A DNA stretch of 64,000 nt from Acidobacteriota bacterium. Lineage in GTDB: Bacteria > Acidobacteriota > Terriglobia > Terriglobales > Acidobacteriaceae. The position numbers and the translations under genes were made by a program. This document shows, in pieces, positions 1-9,427 of this stretch. The DNA is taken from NCBI GenBank assembly GCA_031296115.1, contig JARLGI010000033.1:62001-126000 (forward strand), read 5' to 3'. The number at the start of each line of letters is the position of its first letter. Positions within the stretch are counted from its first letter, which is position 1. A model generated the notes under the pieces. It was not told the DNA's origin. It saw only the letters and a list, made by a program, of their open reading frames with translations, and made no database searches.

Positions 1-1502
1 ATTCGAACACAACGGGTTTGCCGGGCCCGCCAGGGCTGAGGCGCCATAGAACGCAAATACATCCACGGTGGGCAGCATCTGGTTGCGAATCGACTTCCGC
101 GAAATCTCATTGTTGGTGAGCGTCAGGCGTCCGGTAATGATCTCGGGGCGCTGTTGCAGCGCCTGGCTAATCAACTCTTCCACCGGGCGCGTTTCGTACT
201 GCTCATTGATATTCAGCGTATCGGTTGGAATCACCGGGGCGACCGCCAGTATCGGGTCGGCCATGTTGCGGGTGATGGCGTTCTTCATCAGCAATTGCTG
301 AAGTTGAAGGTTGACCTCGGCGCTCACCAGGTTCTGCTTGGCGCTGGCCACTGCGCTCTGCGACTGCACGACGGCCAAAGGCGCCAGGGTTCCGGCCTGC
401 ACCTGCTTCTGGTTGTCCGACAAGGTCTTTTCGGCCAGGCCGAGCGCTCTTTGCTGCACGGTGACGTTGGAATAGGCATTCACCAGGTCCCAGTAAATGT
501 TCTCGATTTGTGACACCGTCTGGATAATCTGCTGACGGAAGGTCACGTCCGCAATCTCGCGGTTGTTGCGGGCAATGCGGATCCAGCGTAGGTTGGGATT
601 GAAACCGAAGCCGGACAGCAGGTGCTGCCGCAGTTCAAAGCGGAAGTTGGGCGTGAGCGTCGGGTTCAGCGTGTTAAAGACCGAGTTAGAAGAAGTACGG
701 CCGTTGTTAAAGCCCACCGTCATCAGGGTGCCGGTGGAGAAACCCTGGCTGTAGAGAAAGTTGGCCGTGGTCAGGTTCTGGTTCAGAACATTAGTCCCGG
801 TGAAGATGGTGTTCGCCTCAGGTGTGTAAGAGCGCTCGACCCCTCCGGTTCCAGTGATGACAGGATCGTAGTTGTCGATCGGCGGGCCTTCGCCCTGGGT
901 GGAGGCCACGAGGCCGCCCACGCCCGTGCCCGCTCCGCCGACGCCGATGCTTGTGCCGCCGGCGCCTCCTCCAGTGGAGCCCGTGGTGGAGGTGCCCGTG
1001 CCGCCCGCCGCGGTCGTTCCGGTGTTACCGCCCGGAGTGCCCGAGACCAGGCCGGCATTCACGCCGAGCGCGACCGCGCCGGAACTGGTGCGCAGAATGT
1101 CGGTATCGGCAATCGACAAGTTGTAGCGCTGAATACCGATATCGAGGTTGTCCTCAAGCGCCATGGCGACCGCATCGTTGAGCGAGAGATACAGCTTGCC
1201 GTCCTTCAACCTCTGGTCGATGTGCCCGCTGTTGGCCACGTTCAAGGGCGCGACCTCGCGTACCGTGTACACCACAAAAGGATTGGGCCACTGTCTCTTG
1301 CCCCGGCTGTAGTCCTGGTCGGAATACAAATGAGCATTGCGCTGCGGCATGGGCGCTTGGGGCCAAGGAGTGAGCGGCGGCGCTGCAGGAGTTGTGGTTT
1401 GCGGTGCCGGATTCTGGGCCAGACTCGCCATTGCCAGAAAACCAACCAGGCACACCGCGGACAATCTGGGGAACCGGGATCTTACGTACTCAGGAGCAGA
1501 CA
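1..1502 (-). CDS. TolC-family outer-membrane efflux protein (3' end outside window)
   Basis: The reading frame runs off the left edge of the window, so only about 500 N-terminal residues are visible. The start ATG follows a GGAG box eight bases upstream. An N-terminal hydrophobic stretch (VCLVGFLAMASLAQ) looks like a signal peptide. The body has the alternating helical pattern of outer-membrane efflux proteins, including segments such as IENIYWDLVNAY and LAEKTLSDNQKQVQAGTLAP. Family members form a trimeric channel that works with an inner-membrane pump and adaptor. An unusual Gly/Thr/Ser-rich insert lies around residues 145-190. It probably sits in an extracellular loop, but that is inference. 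The gene is divergent from truA. The pump partner is not in view, so the substrate cannot be named. Confidence 0.85.
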
Positions 1503-1745
1503 TTTCTTACTCTCCAAAAAATGACGTTGCGAGTGCCAAGCAGTTGCTGCGTTTCTTCCCTGTTACCAGTCTTTGCAGCTGGAAGGGTCGCCCGAAAGCG
1601 ATTCCGGGCTGACGTTTGCGGGAGGACATAGTTGATTCAACCGCGTGAGCCGCGCGGGAATGGCATAGTATAGCTGACACATCGGTGCCACTACCGCGCG
1701 CTTTACACAGATTTACACTGCTTAACAGAAGCACATGATGCTGCT

Positions 1746-2552
1746 GTGAGCGCCGGAGACTCTATCAGCCGCAATATCAAAATCACGCTGGCCTATGACG
1801 GCTTCGGGTTCCGCGGATGGCAGGTGCAGCCCGGGTTGCCGACCGTGCAAGGCACGCTGGCGGAATGCATTCGGCGAATTACCGGCGAAGACGTCCTGCC
1901 GCAGGGCTCGGGCCGCACCGATTCAGGGGTTCACGCGCTGGCACAAGTGGCCTCGGTAACCCTGGAATCGCCAATACCGGAGCAAAACCTGATCGTCGCT
2001 CTAAACGACGTTTTGCCGCCAACCATTCGCGTGAACCAGGTCGAAGAGGTGGACGAAAACTTCCACGCGCGACATTCCGCCAAGGCCAAGACCTATCGCT
2101 ATCGCATCTACCGCAAGGCGGTCTGTCCCCCGTTCCTGGCGAAGTACGTCTATCACGATCCCTATCCGATGGACGAGGATGCCGTCATGCGCTCATCCGA
2201 GCACGTCGTGGGCAAGCACGACTTCACCTCGTTTGCAGCGTCTGACCCGGAACGCAACGCGCGAATGGCGGAGGGTGTGAACACTGGGTGGGAAAACGAG
2301 CGGGAAATCACGAATGTGCGCACCATCCATTCCTCGCTGTGGACGCGGACCAATGAGGAACTGGTGTTCACCGTCCGCGGTGACGGCTTCCTCCACCACA
2401 TGGTGCGGAACCTGGTGGGAACGTTTCTCCTTGTCGGCAAGGGCGCTTTGCAGCCCGACGACGTGGCGAAGATACTGGAAACCCACAACCGCTCGGCGGC
2501 CGGACCTACCGCACCCGCTTGCGGACTTTACCTGGTGAGCGTTGAATATTAG
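1746..2552 (+). CDS. truA: tRNA pseudouridine(38-40) synthase TruA
   Basis: The protein has 268 residues, the normal TruA length. It would convert uridines 38-40 of the tRNA anticodon stem-loop to pseudouridine in the cytoplasm. The catalytic aspartate is D59 in GRTDSGVHA, and the N-terminal AYDGFGFRGWQ segment and GDGFLHHMVRN are typical of the family. The start is GTG. Two upstream ATGs at 1735 and 1738 are in a frame that stops at 1749, so they cannot serve. The gene is followed almost directly by an aldehyde dehydrogenase, and the two probably share a transcript. No clear ribosome binding site was seen. Confidence 0.95.
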   Translation: MSAGDSISRNIKITLAYDGFGFRGWQVQPGLPTVQGTLAECIRRITGEDVLPQGSGRTDSGVHALAQVASVTLESPIPEQNLIVALNDVLPPTIRVNQVEEVDENFHARHSAKAKTYRYRIYRKAVCPPFLAKYVYHDPYPMDEDAVMRSSEHVVGKHDFTSFAASDPERNARMAEGVNTGWENEREITNVRTIHSSLWTRTNEELVFTVRGDGFLHHMVRNLVGTFLLVGKGALQPDDVAKILETHNRSAAGPTAPACGLYLVSVEY

Positions 2553-2556
2553 CGTC

Positions 2557-4134
2557 ATGCCAACGGAAGCAGCAGTTGTAGGGAACAGCACGATCGTTAC
2601 CACCAATCCCGCAACCGGTGAGGTATTGGCTGAGCTGGCTTGTTCCCGCGCGGCTGAAGTGCAGAATGCCGTGCTCCGCGCGAAGGCTGCACAGCCTGCC
2701 TGGCAGGCGAGTTCAGTAGGGGATCGTGTCGCACTGTTGCGGCGATTCCAGAAAATTCTCAGCGAGCGGCGCGACCAGCTAGCAATGCTCATCTGCCGTG
2801 AGGCTGGCAAGCCCGTGGTGGAAGCTTTGACCACGGAAATCCTGGTTATCCTCGACGCTGCCGAGTTCTGTGCACGCCACGCCCACAAGTTCCTGCGGGA
2901 GCAGCCGCTGCCCCACGGCAATCCGGTGATGAAGATGAAGCGCGGCAAACTGGTCCGCGAACCCTATGGCGTCATCGGGATCATCGCTCCCTGGAACTAT
3001 CCGTTCTCCATCCCCGCGGTCGAGACTCTGAGCGCGCTGGTCACCGGAAACGCGGTGGTGCTGAAGCCATCGGAGTTCACTCCCCTCATCGCGCTCGAGT
3101 TGAGCAAACTGCTGCTGGATGCCGGGCTGCATCCCGACCTGATGCAAGTGGTTATCGGCGAAGGCCCCACCGGTGCAGCCCTCGTCGACTCGCCCATCGA
3201 CAAACTCATCTTCACCGGCAGCGTGGCCACGGGGAAGCGCGTGGCTGAAGCGGCCGCGCGGCGGTTGCTGCCGGTTGTCCTCGAACTGGGTGGCAAGGAC
3301 CCCATGCTCGTGTTGGAAGACGCCGACCTGGACATCGCCTCCAGCGGCGCCGTCTGGGGCGCCCTGATGAATGCTGGGCAGACCTGCCTGTCGGTCGAGC
3401 GCTGCTACGTGCACCGCAGTCTCTACGAACCGTTCCTCGAAACCTGCCGCCGGAAGATCGGCAAGCTGCGTGTCGGCAATGGCATCGATTCCGAAGTGGA
3501 GGTTGGTCCGCTGGTCAGCGAACGGCAGTTGCGCATTGTCGAAGATCAGGTGAACGACGCCGTCGCCCGGGGTGCGCGACTGCTGGCTGGCGGCAGGCGG
3601 CTGAGCGACCTTGGTCCCAGCTTCTATGCCCCCACGCTGCTGGCCGACGTGACCCACGACATGACCCTGATGCGCGAGGAGACGTTTGGTCCGGTGCTGC
3701 CGGTCGCCCCTTTCGACTCGGATGACGAGGCCATCCGCCTGGCCAACGACAGTGATTTTGGCTTGGCCGCCAGCGTCTGGACCTGCAACCGCCGACGAGG
3801 CGAAGCTATCGCCGCACAAGTTCACGCTGGGACCGTCATGGTCAACGACGTCATCTCCTGCTTCGGCATCGCTGAGGCGCCACACGGTGGTTTCAAGCTG
3901 AGCGGTATCGGCCGCACCCACGGCGAGATGGGCATGGACGAGATGGTGCAGGTGAAGCATCTGGAAGTCGATCTTCTGCCGGGAATTCCCAAACCCTGGT
4001 GGTTCGGCTACGGGCAGAAACTTCGCCAGCAGATGGACGGCTTCATCGACCTGCTGTTCGCCCGAAGCTGGGCGACGAAGTTGAAGGGCGGACTAAGGTC
4101 GGCGGGGCTTTTGCGACGCTCGAACAGGATCTAG
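2557..4134 (+). CDS. NAD(P)-dependent aldehyde dehydrogenase
   Basis: This is a 525-residue ALDH-superfamily enzyme that would oxidise an aldehyde to the acid with NAD(P)+. The catalytic cysteine is C277 in GQTCLSVER and the general-base glutamate lies in LELGGKDP. IIAPWNYPFSIP and FTGSVATGK match the cofactor-binding region. ATG at 2557 is preferred because the in-frame TTG at 2542 overlaps the truA stop, although that longer start is possible. The C-terminus carries about 40 residues beyond the catalytic core (WWFGYGQKLRQQMDGF onward), basic and amphipathic. This recalls the extensions of fatty-aldehyde-type ALDHs, but the substrate cannot be deduced. It is probably cotranscribed with truA. 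Confidence 0.88.
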   Translation: MPTEAAVVGNSTIVTTNPATGEVLAELACSRAAEVQNAVLRAKAAQPAWQASSVGDRVALLRRFQKILSERRDQLAMLICREAGKPVVEALTTEILVILDAAEFCARHAHKFLREQPLPHGNPVMKMKRGKLVREPYGVIGIIAPWNYPFSIPAVETLSALVTGNAVVLKPSEFTPLIALELSKLLLDAGLHPDLMQVVIGEGPTGAALVDSPIDKLIFTGSVATGKRVAEAAARRLLPVVLELGGKDPMLVLEDADLDIASSGAVWGALMNAGQTCLSVERCYVHRSLYEPFLETCRRKIGKLRVGNGIDSEVEVGPLVSERQLRIVEDQVNDAVARGARLLAGGRRLSDLGPSFYAPTLLADVTHDMTLMREETFGPVLPVAPFDSDDEAIRLANDSDFGLAASVWTCNRRRGEAIAAQVHAGTVMVNDVISCFGIAEAPHGGFKLSGIGRTHGEMGMDEMVQVKHLEVDLLPGIPKPWWFGYGQKLRQQMDGFIDLLFARSWATKLKGGLRSAGLLRRSNRI

Positions 4135-4189
4135 CAAGCTGTTTTCGAAGAATGCGCTAGAATTACGCAGAGCTCACTTCCGTGATGCG

Positions 4190-4447
4190 ATGGGCAAATC
4201 CATCTGGAAGGAGAGACTCGCGTGAACAGCGAATTTTTTCCACGAACCCAGCAGCAAGCGACGCAAAGGGTTCCCCTCTGAAACCAAGGTCAAGCGCGGC
4301 TTCAGGGTCGTGCATGGAGACAAAGAACTCTGCAAAAATTGGGTAGAAACGATGTCTGCCCATGTGGCTCCGGACGCAGATTTCACGAACTGTTGTATGG
4401 CGACCGGGCGCTTTGACGGGGTCATGCGACACCATTACAAGCGATAG
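4190..4447 (+). pseudogene. Decayed SEC-C zinc-motif protein (two frameshifts plus early stop)
   Basis: No single frame is open here, yet joined pieces spell a SEC-C domain. Frame 2 gives a start (MGKSIWKERLA, stop at 4223) and later KVKRGFRVVHGDKEL. The frame starting at 4330 gives LGRNDVCPCGSGRRF, and after one extra base near 4384 frame 2 continues with TNCCMATGRF, ending at 4447. Joined, the motif is C-x-C-x8-C-C, exactly the SEC-C spacing. SEC-C is the zinc-binding tail of SecA and of many small proteins. The likely lesions are an in-frame TGA, an indel in an A-run near 4338 and an insertion near 4384. Sequencing error cannot be excluded, but three lesions in 260 bp suggest a relic. Confidence 0.6.
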
Positions 4448-4455
4448 ACACCGAA

Positions 4456-4482
4456 GGGCACGGTTCCGCCGTGCCCTTAGTT
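4456..4482 (+). terminator. Hairpin terminator after the SEC-C relic
   Basis: GGGCACGG (4456-4463) pairs perfectly with CCGTGCCC (4469-4476) across a five-base loop, followed by TTAGTTCTTT. The poor T-tract makes it a moderate intrinsic terminator. Confidence 0.65.
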
Positions 4483-4572
4483 CTTTGAATCAGAACTCAT
4501 GGCAAAAACACGTACGACCTGTTTCAACTTGTCAGTCTTGAGATATTCCTTCCGACAGGCGATACTGCCGTC

Positions 4573-4920
4573 ATGCCGGAAACCATGCCGACTGAGGCCC
4601 CGCAACTCCCTAAACACAAGGTCAAGTACAAGAAAGCCTTTCAGCGCGCCTGTAACGAATCCGACGTCAAGGGAAAGCTGTGCGGCGGACACCTGAAGCG
4701 CTGGTTCTACCTGGCCGACGTGCTGGAGCAGGCCTGCGGCGATGTTCGCCAGGCCTTCGGCGATCAGGCCGAAATCTACCGCTGCGAGCATTGCAAGACT
4801 CTGTACCTGGCGAGCCCGGACGAACCGCGCAACAAGAATGTCGCGGGCTTGGGCCAGCCATCCAACTTTGGCCTGACGTTGGCAAATAAGCCGGGCGACG
4901 AAAAAGAAAAGCAACAATAG
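4573..4920 (+). CDS. Small conserved-looking hypothetical protein with a CxxC pair
   Basis: The 115-residue product is highly charged and has no signal peptide or membrane segment. It carries an isolated CEHC pair (YRCEHCKTLYLA) near residue 77 and two further cysteines upstream (CNESDV, LCGGHLKRW). This could be a small zinc site, but no family was recognised. ATG at 4573 is the first of two in-frame ATGs (the second is at 4585). The gene lies between a SEC-C relic and a relic of a homocitrate-synthase-type enzyme that starts inside its 3' end in another frame. It may be a surviving neighbour in a decaying region. Confidence 0.55.
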   Translation: MPETMPTEAPQLPKHKVKYKKAFQRACNESDVKGKLCGGHLKRWFYLADVLEQACGDVRQAFGDQAEIYRCEHCKTLYLASPDEPRNKNVAGLGQPSNFGLTLANKPGDEKEKQQ

Positions 4921-5210
4921 GCCATTCGGCGAACGATGAGCTGCTGGCCAACAGCATTTACTCCGGCGTGCCCTCGCACTACTTCGGCATGGAGCAGATC
5001 ATCGAGATCGGCCCCATGAGCGGCAGGTCGAGTGTGCAGTTCTGGCTGGAGCGTCATGCCATTCCCGCGACCGACGAACTGGTGGACCGCATTTTTCAGC
5101 GCGCCAAGAACTCCGACCGCATGCTGACCGATGCCGAGATCCTGGAGTGCGTTCTGCCCGCGGCCGGCGTGAAGTCGGAGCAGGGCGTGCAGAGTTCGCT
5201 GGCGTCTTAG
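4890..5210 (+). pseudogene. C-terminal remnant of a homocitrate/isopropylmalate synthase-type enzyme
   Basis: The frame is open from about 4890 to a stop at 5208 but has no good start (the first possible one is GTG at 4968). It encodes about 100 residues containing IYSGVPSHYFG, IEIGPMSGRSSVQFWLERH and AKNSDRMLTDAEI. These match the C-terminal end of NifV/LeuA-like HMGL-family synthases, normally some 380-460 residues long. The TIM-barrel catalytic domain is absent, and the upstream DNA encodes a different protein in another frame. The piece is therefore a truncated relic and is unlikely to be an active enzyme. The M20 peptidase gene begins 66 bases downstream. Confidence 0.65.
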
Positions 5211-5275
5211 GCTGGTCGTCAGCCCTCAGCCAACTATCGCTTGCCGCGCCCGCCGTATTACCATCGTGTATCTTC

Positions 5276-6553
5276 ATGCCCTTTGGCCCTCCAGCGCGTG
5301 CCGTTCCCGGGGAAGAATTTTCGTCCAGCGAATCCCAGTCCACCCGCTCGGCCCAGCAGCAGGTGGCGCGCATCGCCGAGCTGCGGCGCGTGCATGAGGC
5401 CTTCGCTTGGTTCCGCTCGCACGCGCGCGAGCTGGAAGAGTTGCAACTCCATGTGACGGCGATTGCCGCACCGCCGTGGGGGGAAGCGGCGCGCAGCCAA
5501 TGGCTGATGGCGCGCTTCGCCGAGCTGTCGCTGACGGATGTGCAGCAAGACGAGCTGGGCAACGTCTTCGGCGTGCTGCCGGGGACTGATCCTGATGCTC
5601 CCTATATCGCGCTCAGCGCGCACATCGACACGGTCTTTCCACCGGACACGGCCATCACCGTGCGTCGCGATGCGGGCAAACTGTACGGCCCTGGTATCTC
5701 CGACAATTCTTCCGGGATCATCGCCCTGCTGGCGATTGCCGGCGCCGTGAAGGCCGCCAGCCTGCCCAACCGCGCGCCGATTGTGTTGATCGGCGACGTC
5801 GGAGAGGAAGGCGAGGGCGACCTGCGCGGCATGCGGCACATTTTTCAGCAGCCCAAGTGGTCGGCCAACATCGCTTCGTTGGTCGTGCTGGATGGCGCAG
5901 GCACCGACACCATTATTGCCGAGGGCCTGGGCAGCCGGCGTTTCGAGGTCACGGTGCGCGGCCACGGTGGCCATTCGTGGAGCGACTTCGGTGTCGCCAA
6001 TCCCATCGTCGCGCTGGCGCAGGTCATCGATCGCTTCACGCGCACCCCGGTGCCCGCGACCCCCAAGACGACCTACAACATCGGCATCATCAGCGGCGGC
6101 ACTTCTGTGAACTCCATTCCCGAGTCGGCGACCATGCGGGTCGACACGCGTTCGGCGTCAGTAGAGGAGCTTGACCGGTTGGAGCGCGCGCTGCACGAGG
6201 CGGTAGACGCGGTCCGTCCCGAACTTACCGGACGGAAGAAGCAGGAACTGCTGACTGCCGAGGTCCGCGTCATTGGCAATCGTCCAGCGGCCGATTTGCC
6301 GGCAGAGTCGCAACTGCTCAAGGCAATTCGCGCGGTCGATGCGCAGCTGAGCAACACGGCACGCATCCAGCGGGCTTCTACCGATGCCAACATCCCGCTC
6401 TCGCTCGGGCGCCAGGCCATCGCCATCGGCGCGGGCGGCACCGGCGGCGGCGCGCATACCATTCACGAATGGTATGACCCGGCCGGACGCGACCTCGGCC
6501 TGAAGCGCATTCTGCTGCTCACCCTCACCCTCGCCGGAGTCGCCGACGAATGA
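5276..6553 (+). CDS. M20-family metallopeptidase (peptidase T/carboxypeptidase-like)
   Basis: The protein has about 425 residues. Metal-binding and catalytic segments of M20 peptidases are visible: SAHIDTVFPP (first His and Asp), GPGISDNSSG (bridging Asp), DVGEEGEGDLRG (catalytic Glu pair), GHGGHSWSDFG in the dimerisation domain and the C-terminal GGAHTIHEWYDP with the last His. Members hydrolyse peptides or acyl-amino acids using two zinc ions. No obvious signal peptide was found. ATG at 5276 was chosen because the longer frame (GTG at 5147) overlaps the upstream relic. The stop overlaps the start of the next gene by four bases (ATGA), so the two are translationally coupled. Confidence 0.9.
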   Translation: MPFGPPARAVPGEEFSSSESQSTRSAQQQVARIAELRRVHEAFAWFRSHARELEELQLHVTAIAAPPWGEAARSQWLMARFAELSLTDVQQDELGNVFGVLPGTDPDAPYIALSAHIDTVFPPDTAITVRRDAGKLYGPGISDNSSGIIALLAIAGAVKAASLPNRAPIVLIGDVGEEGEGDLRGMRHIFQQPKWSANIASLVVLDGAGTDTIIAEGLGSRRFEVTVRGHGGHSWSDFGVANPIVALAQVIDRFTRTPVPATPKTTYNIGIISGGTSVNSIPESATMRVDTRSASVEELDRLERALHEAVDAVRPELTGRKKQELLTAEVRVIGNRPAADLPAESQLLKAIRAVDAQLSNTARIQRASTDANIPLSLGRQAIAIGAGGTGGGAHTIHEWYDPAGRDLGLKRILLLTLTLAGVADE

Positions 6554-8226
6554 AGATATTCCTGCTTTTGTTCTTGATCGCCCTCGGCGTAAATTCGTTC
6601 GCCAAAGATCCAGCTTCCACTTCTCAGCCACCCGACACCATCCTCCTCAACGGCGACATTTACACGCAGGCATCACCGGATCGTGCACAAGCCATGGCGG
6701 TGCGCTATGGGCGCATCCTCGCCGTTGGCACGAATGACGAGATCCGCAAGCTGAAACGCGGCAACACGCAGGTCGTGGATCTCGGCGGCCACTTCGTGAT
6801 GCCCGGCTTCAACGATGCCCACGTGCATCTGGAGCACGCCGGCCTGGAATTGTTGAGCGTCGATCTGCGCGGTGTGCGCTCGCTGCAGGAGGTGCAACAG
6901 CGCATCGCCGCAGCCGCCAAGAATGCCCTTCCCGGCGAATGGCTGGTTGGCGGTGGCTGGGACCACACGCTGTGGGTCGAGCAGAGGCTGCCGGCACGGC
7001 AGGATATCGACGCGGTCAGCGCCGGGCACCCCGCATTCTTCAGCCGGGTGGATGGGCACATCTCCATCGGCAATACGGTCGCGCTGAAGGCGGCCGGCAT
7101 CACCGCCCAGACCCCCGATCCTCCGGGCGGAAAGATCGACCATGACAGCTCCGGGCTGCCGACCGGAATCATTCGCGAAGCTCCGGCGGAGACGCTGGTG
7201 TGGACGAAGATCCCGCCGCCGACCCCGTCGCGCCTACGCTGCGCGCTCGAGTCGGCGATTGCCGACGCTGGCCGCCGGGGCATCACCTCGGCCCAGGACA
7301 ATTCCAGTTGGCGGGCCTTCCTCGTCTACGAAGACCTGGAGCGCGAAGGCAAGCTGACCCTGCGCATCAGCGAATGGCTCGACTTCGACGATCCCGTCAG
7401 CCTGCTGGAGGCGCATCGCGCGCAGCATCCGGCCGGCGACCCCATGCTGCACACCGCCATGCTGAAGGGCTTCATGGATGGCTCGCTCGGTTCGCGCACC
7501 GCCGCCCTGCTGGCGCCCTATGCCGATGATCCCGGCAACGCGGGCCTGGCGCGTTACGAGCAAGGCAAGCTGAATCGCATGGCTGTCGAGCGTGCGCTGG
7601 CCGGATTTCAGATCGGATTCCACGCCATTGGTGATCGCGCCGTGCAGATGGCGCTCGATGCCTTCGCCGCCGCCGAGCAGGCTGCCAAAGGAAACGACAA
7701 GGCGCGGGATTTCCGCTTCCGCATCGAACACGACCAGGTTCTCGCGCCTCACCAGATCGACGAATACCGCAAGCTGGGCGTCATCGCTTCCATGCAGCCC
7801 AACCATTTACTCACCGACATGAATTGGGTGATGGGCCGCATCGGGCCAGAGCGCGCCAAGACCTCTTACACATGGAAGGAATTCCTCGACAACGGAGTGC
7901 GCATCGCCTTCGGGACGGACTATCCCGTCGAGCCCATCACGCCATTCCGCGGCATCTATGCCGCTGTTACCCGCCAGAATGAGGCGGGCGCTAAGTCCTA
8001 TTTCCCAGAACAGAAGCTCACCATCGAGCAGGCGCTCGCCGCTTACACCACGGGTTCGGCTTACGCGCAGTTCGCCGAGAAGGAGAAGGGTACGCTGGCC
8101 CCAGGCATGCTGGCCGACTTCGTGGTGCTCGACCGCGATCTGACCAAGGTCTCCCCGCCCGAGATTCTGAAGACGACCGTCCTGCGCACCGTCGTCGGCG
8201 GGAAAACCGTGTACCAGACGCCCTGA
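6550..8226 (+). CDS. Exported YtcJ-like amidohydrolase
   Basis: The 558-residue protein starts with a signal peptide (MKIFLLLFLIALGVNSFA). It has the metal-dependent hydrolase layout of the YtcJ group: an N-terminal beta segment (DTILLNGDIYTQ), the HxH pair in FNDAHVHLEHAG, HAIGDRAV, an FRIEHDQV histidine, and the final Asp in FGTDYPVEP. The C-terminus returns to the small beta domain (GMLADFVVLDRD). Such enzymes hydrolyse amides or related C-N bonds, and the substrate is unknown. The start overlaps the M20 peptidase stop by four bases, so a joint role in extracytoplasmic amide or peptide breakdown is a reasonable inference. Confidence 0.9.
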   Translation: MKIFLLLFLIALGVNSFAKDPASTSQPPDTILLNGDIYTQASPDRAQAMAVRYGRILAVGTNDEIRKLKRGNTQVVDLGGHFVMPGFNDAHVHLEHAGLELLSVDLRGVRSLQEVQQRIAAAAKNALPGEWLVGGGWDHTLWVEQRLPARQDIDAVSAGHPAFFSRVDGHISIGNTVALKAAGITAQTPDPPGGKIDHDSSGLPTGIIREAPAETLVWTKIPPPTPSRLRCALESAIADAGRRGITSAQDNSSWRAFLVYEDLEREGKLTLRISEWLDFDDPVSLLEAHRAQHPAGDPMLHTAMLKGFMDGSLGSRTAALLAPYADDPGNAGLARYEQGKLNRMAVERALAGFQIGFHAIGDRAVQMALDAFAAAEQAAKGNDKARDFRFRIEHDQVLAPHQIDEYRKLGVIASMQPNHLLTDMNWVMGRIGPERAKTSYTWKEFLDNGVRIAFGTDYPVEPITPFRGIYAAVTRQNEAGAKSYFPEQKLTIEQALAAYTTGSAYAQFAEKEKGTLAPGMLADFVVLDRDLTKVSPPEILKTTVLRTVVGGKTVYQTP

Positions 8227-8736
8227 GCCAAAATTCTGAGCTTGCTGGTTCTTGCTTTTCCCCGAGGACCTCTGGTGGTTGTCTCCGCTTGTATTTGCGG
8301 CCATTGCAAACCTTGCAGGAGGCCAGCGCCGCAGGCGCGATATTGCAGTTAGCCCAGGGCGGCTTCCGAATGAAGCAAGCCCTGGGTACGCTATCCCTGA
8401 AAATCAGAGCCCCTTAGGGGCGGCACCGGCTTCAGGGAAGCAATAGGGGTACTTCGACTCCTCGCTACGCTCGTCGCTCAGGATGACAAGCGTGAGAAAA
8501 ACGGCTCCTCGCTCAGGATGACAAAAATCAGTTTTCGGTTGTCGGTTCTCAGAGGTGGAGGTTGAAGCCCGAAGGGCGACATTTGTTTGAGCCGTGGGCG
8601 TACGCCCGCGGTCACTGGGAGCAACTAAGCGAGCCGCGGAGCGGCGGCACATAACTCATCGCGAGAATTGGGGGCCGTCGACTCCTCGCTTCGCTTGTCG
8701 CCCAGGATGACAGCTTTGACGGTTTGCGATCCGACC
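8227..8736 (+). repeat. Gene-free stretch with copies of dispersed palindromic repeats
   Basis: No gene was found. Two 34-bp near-identical copies (8455-8488 and 8679-8712, three differences) and a shorter copy (8504-8523) end in CTCAGGATGACA or CCCAGGATGACA. A hairpin of another family pairs CCCAGGGC (8353-8360) with GCCCTGGG (8379-8386). The same GGATGACA-type core recurs near 9802 and, in both orientations, near 53615-53816. Confidence 0.7.
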
Positions 8737-9427
8737 TTAGAGTAGAGAAAGCCGCCGGAATTCATCGCGCACGATGCCGTAGCATTCGCAGGCCGTGGCC
8801 TCAAGTTCTGCGCGGTTCGTGATGGTGACCACGCCGCGTGAATAGTCGACGAGTCCGGCACGCTGCAACAGTCCTGCGGCCAGGGTCACGGTGGAGCGCG
8901 GCGCACCCATCATCTGCCCGAGAAGATCATGGGTCGGGCGGAGCTGGTCCGATTCCATCCGGTCGCGGCACGTCAAGAGCCAGCGCGCCATCCGCTCTTC
9001 AATATTGTGCAAGCGGACGGCTGTTTGCGCCGTCTGTACTAGGAAGCCCTGCACGTATCTCTGCAGGACGCGCCGTAACTCGCCAGGGCGCTCAAATTCT
9101 TCTTTCAAGATGTCTGCCTCGATGCGGAAACCTGAGCCGGCGATCTGAATGAAGGTGCGTCCCGGCCCTTGGCCCGCACCAAGTAAGGATGGGAAGGCCG
9201 ACTACGCCATCAATGCCGATCACGCCGAGTTCGACCGTGTTCCCGTCATTCACCGTCGCCACCACCGAGGCGATGCCCTCTTCCAGGAAGTAGCCGTAAT
9301 CGGATTTTCCGTCCAGCAATGTGGTCTGCTGAGGCAACGTTATGGGTGAGAGGTGAGGGCTGAGCCGATTGATTTCCCCCGCAGGCAGGGATGCAAGGAC
9401 ACGATTCCGCTAAGGCTGCTGCTTCAT
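8737..9427 (-). pseudogene. Crp/Fnr-family regulator with a nonsense codon and a frameshift
   Basis: Read on the minus strand, ATG at 9427 gives MKQQP, then TAG (9412-9410), then RNRVLASLPAGEINRLSPHL, a typical start of a cyclic-nucleotide-binding domain. The domain continues through YGYFLEEGIASVVATV and GVIGIDGVVGLPIL. Around 9184 one extra base shifts the frame, after which LGAGQGPGRTFIQIAG and the C-terminal winged helix follow (LLGQMMGAPRSTVTLAAGLL) to the stop at 8737. Joined, the gene would encode about 229 residues, the normal family length. The homology is continuous across both lesions, so this is a recently inactivated gene, or an assembly with two errors. Confidence 0.75.

Noticed and set aside
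2779-3960. 393-codon open frame antisense to the first aldehyde dehydrogenase
   Set aside because: It mirrors the codon pattern of the ALDH gene and matches no protein family.
4256-4290. GACGCAAAG segment that recalls a c-di-GMP riboswitch core
   Set aside because: The partner segments of the riboswitch are missing, and the same DNA fits the SEC-C relic.
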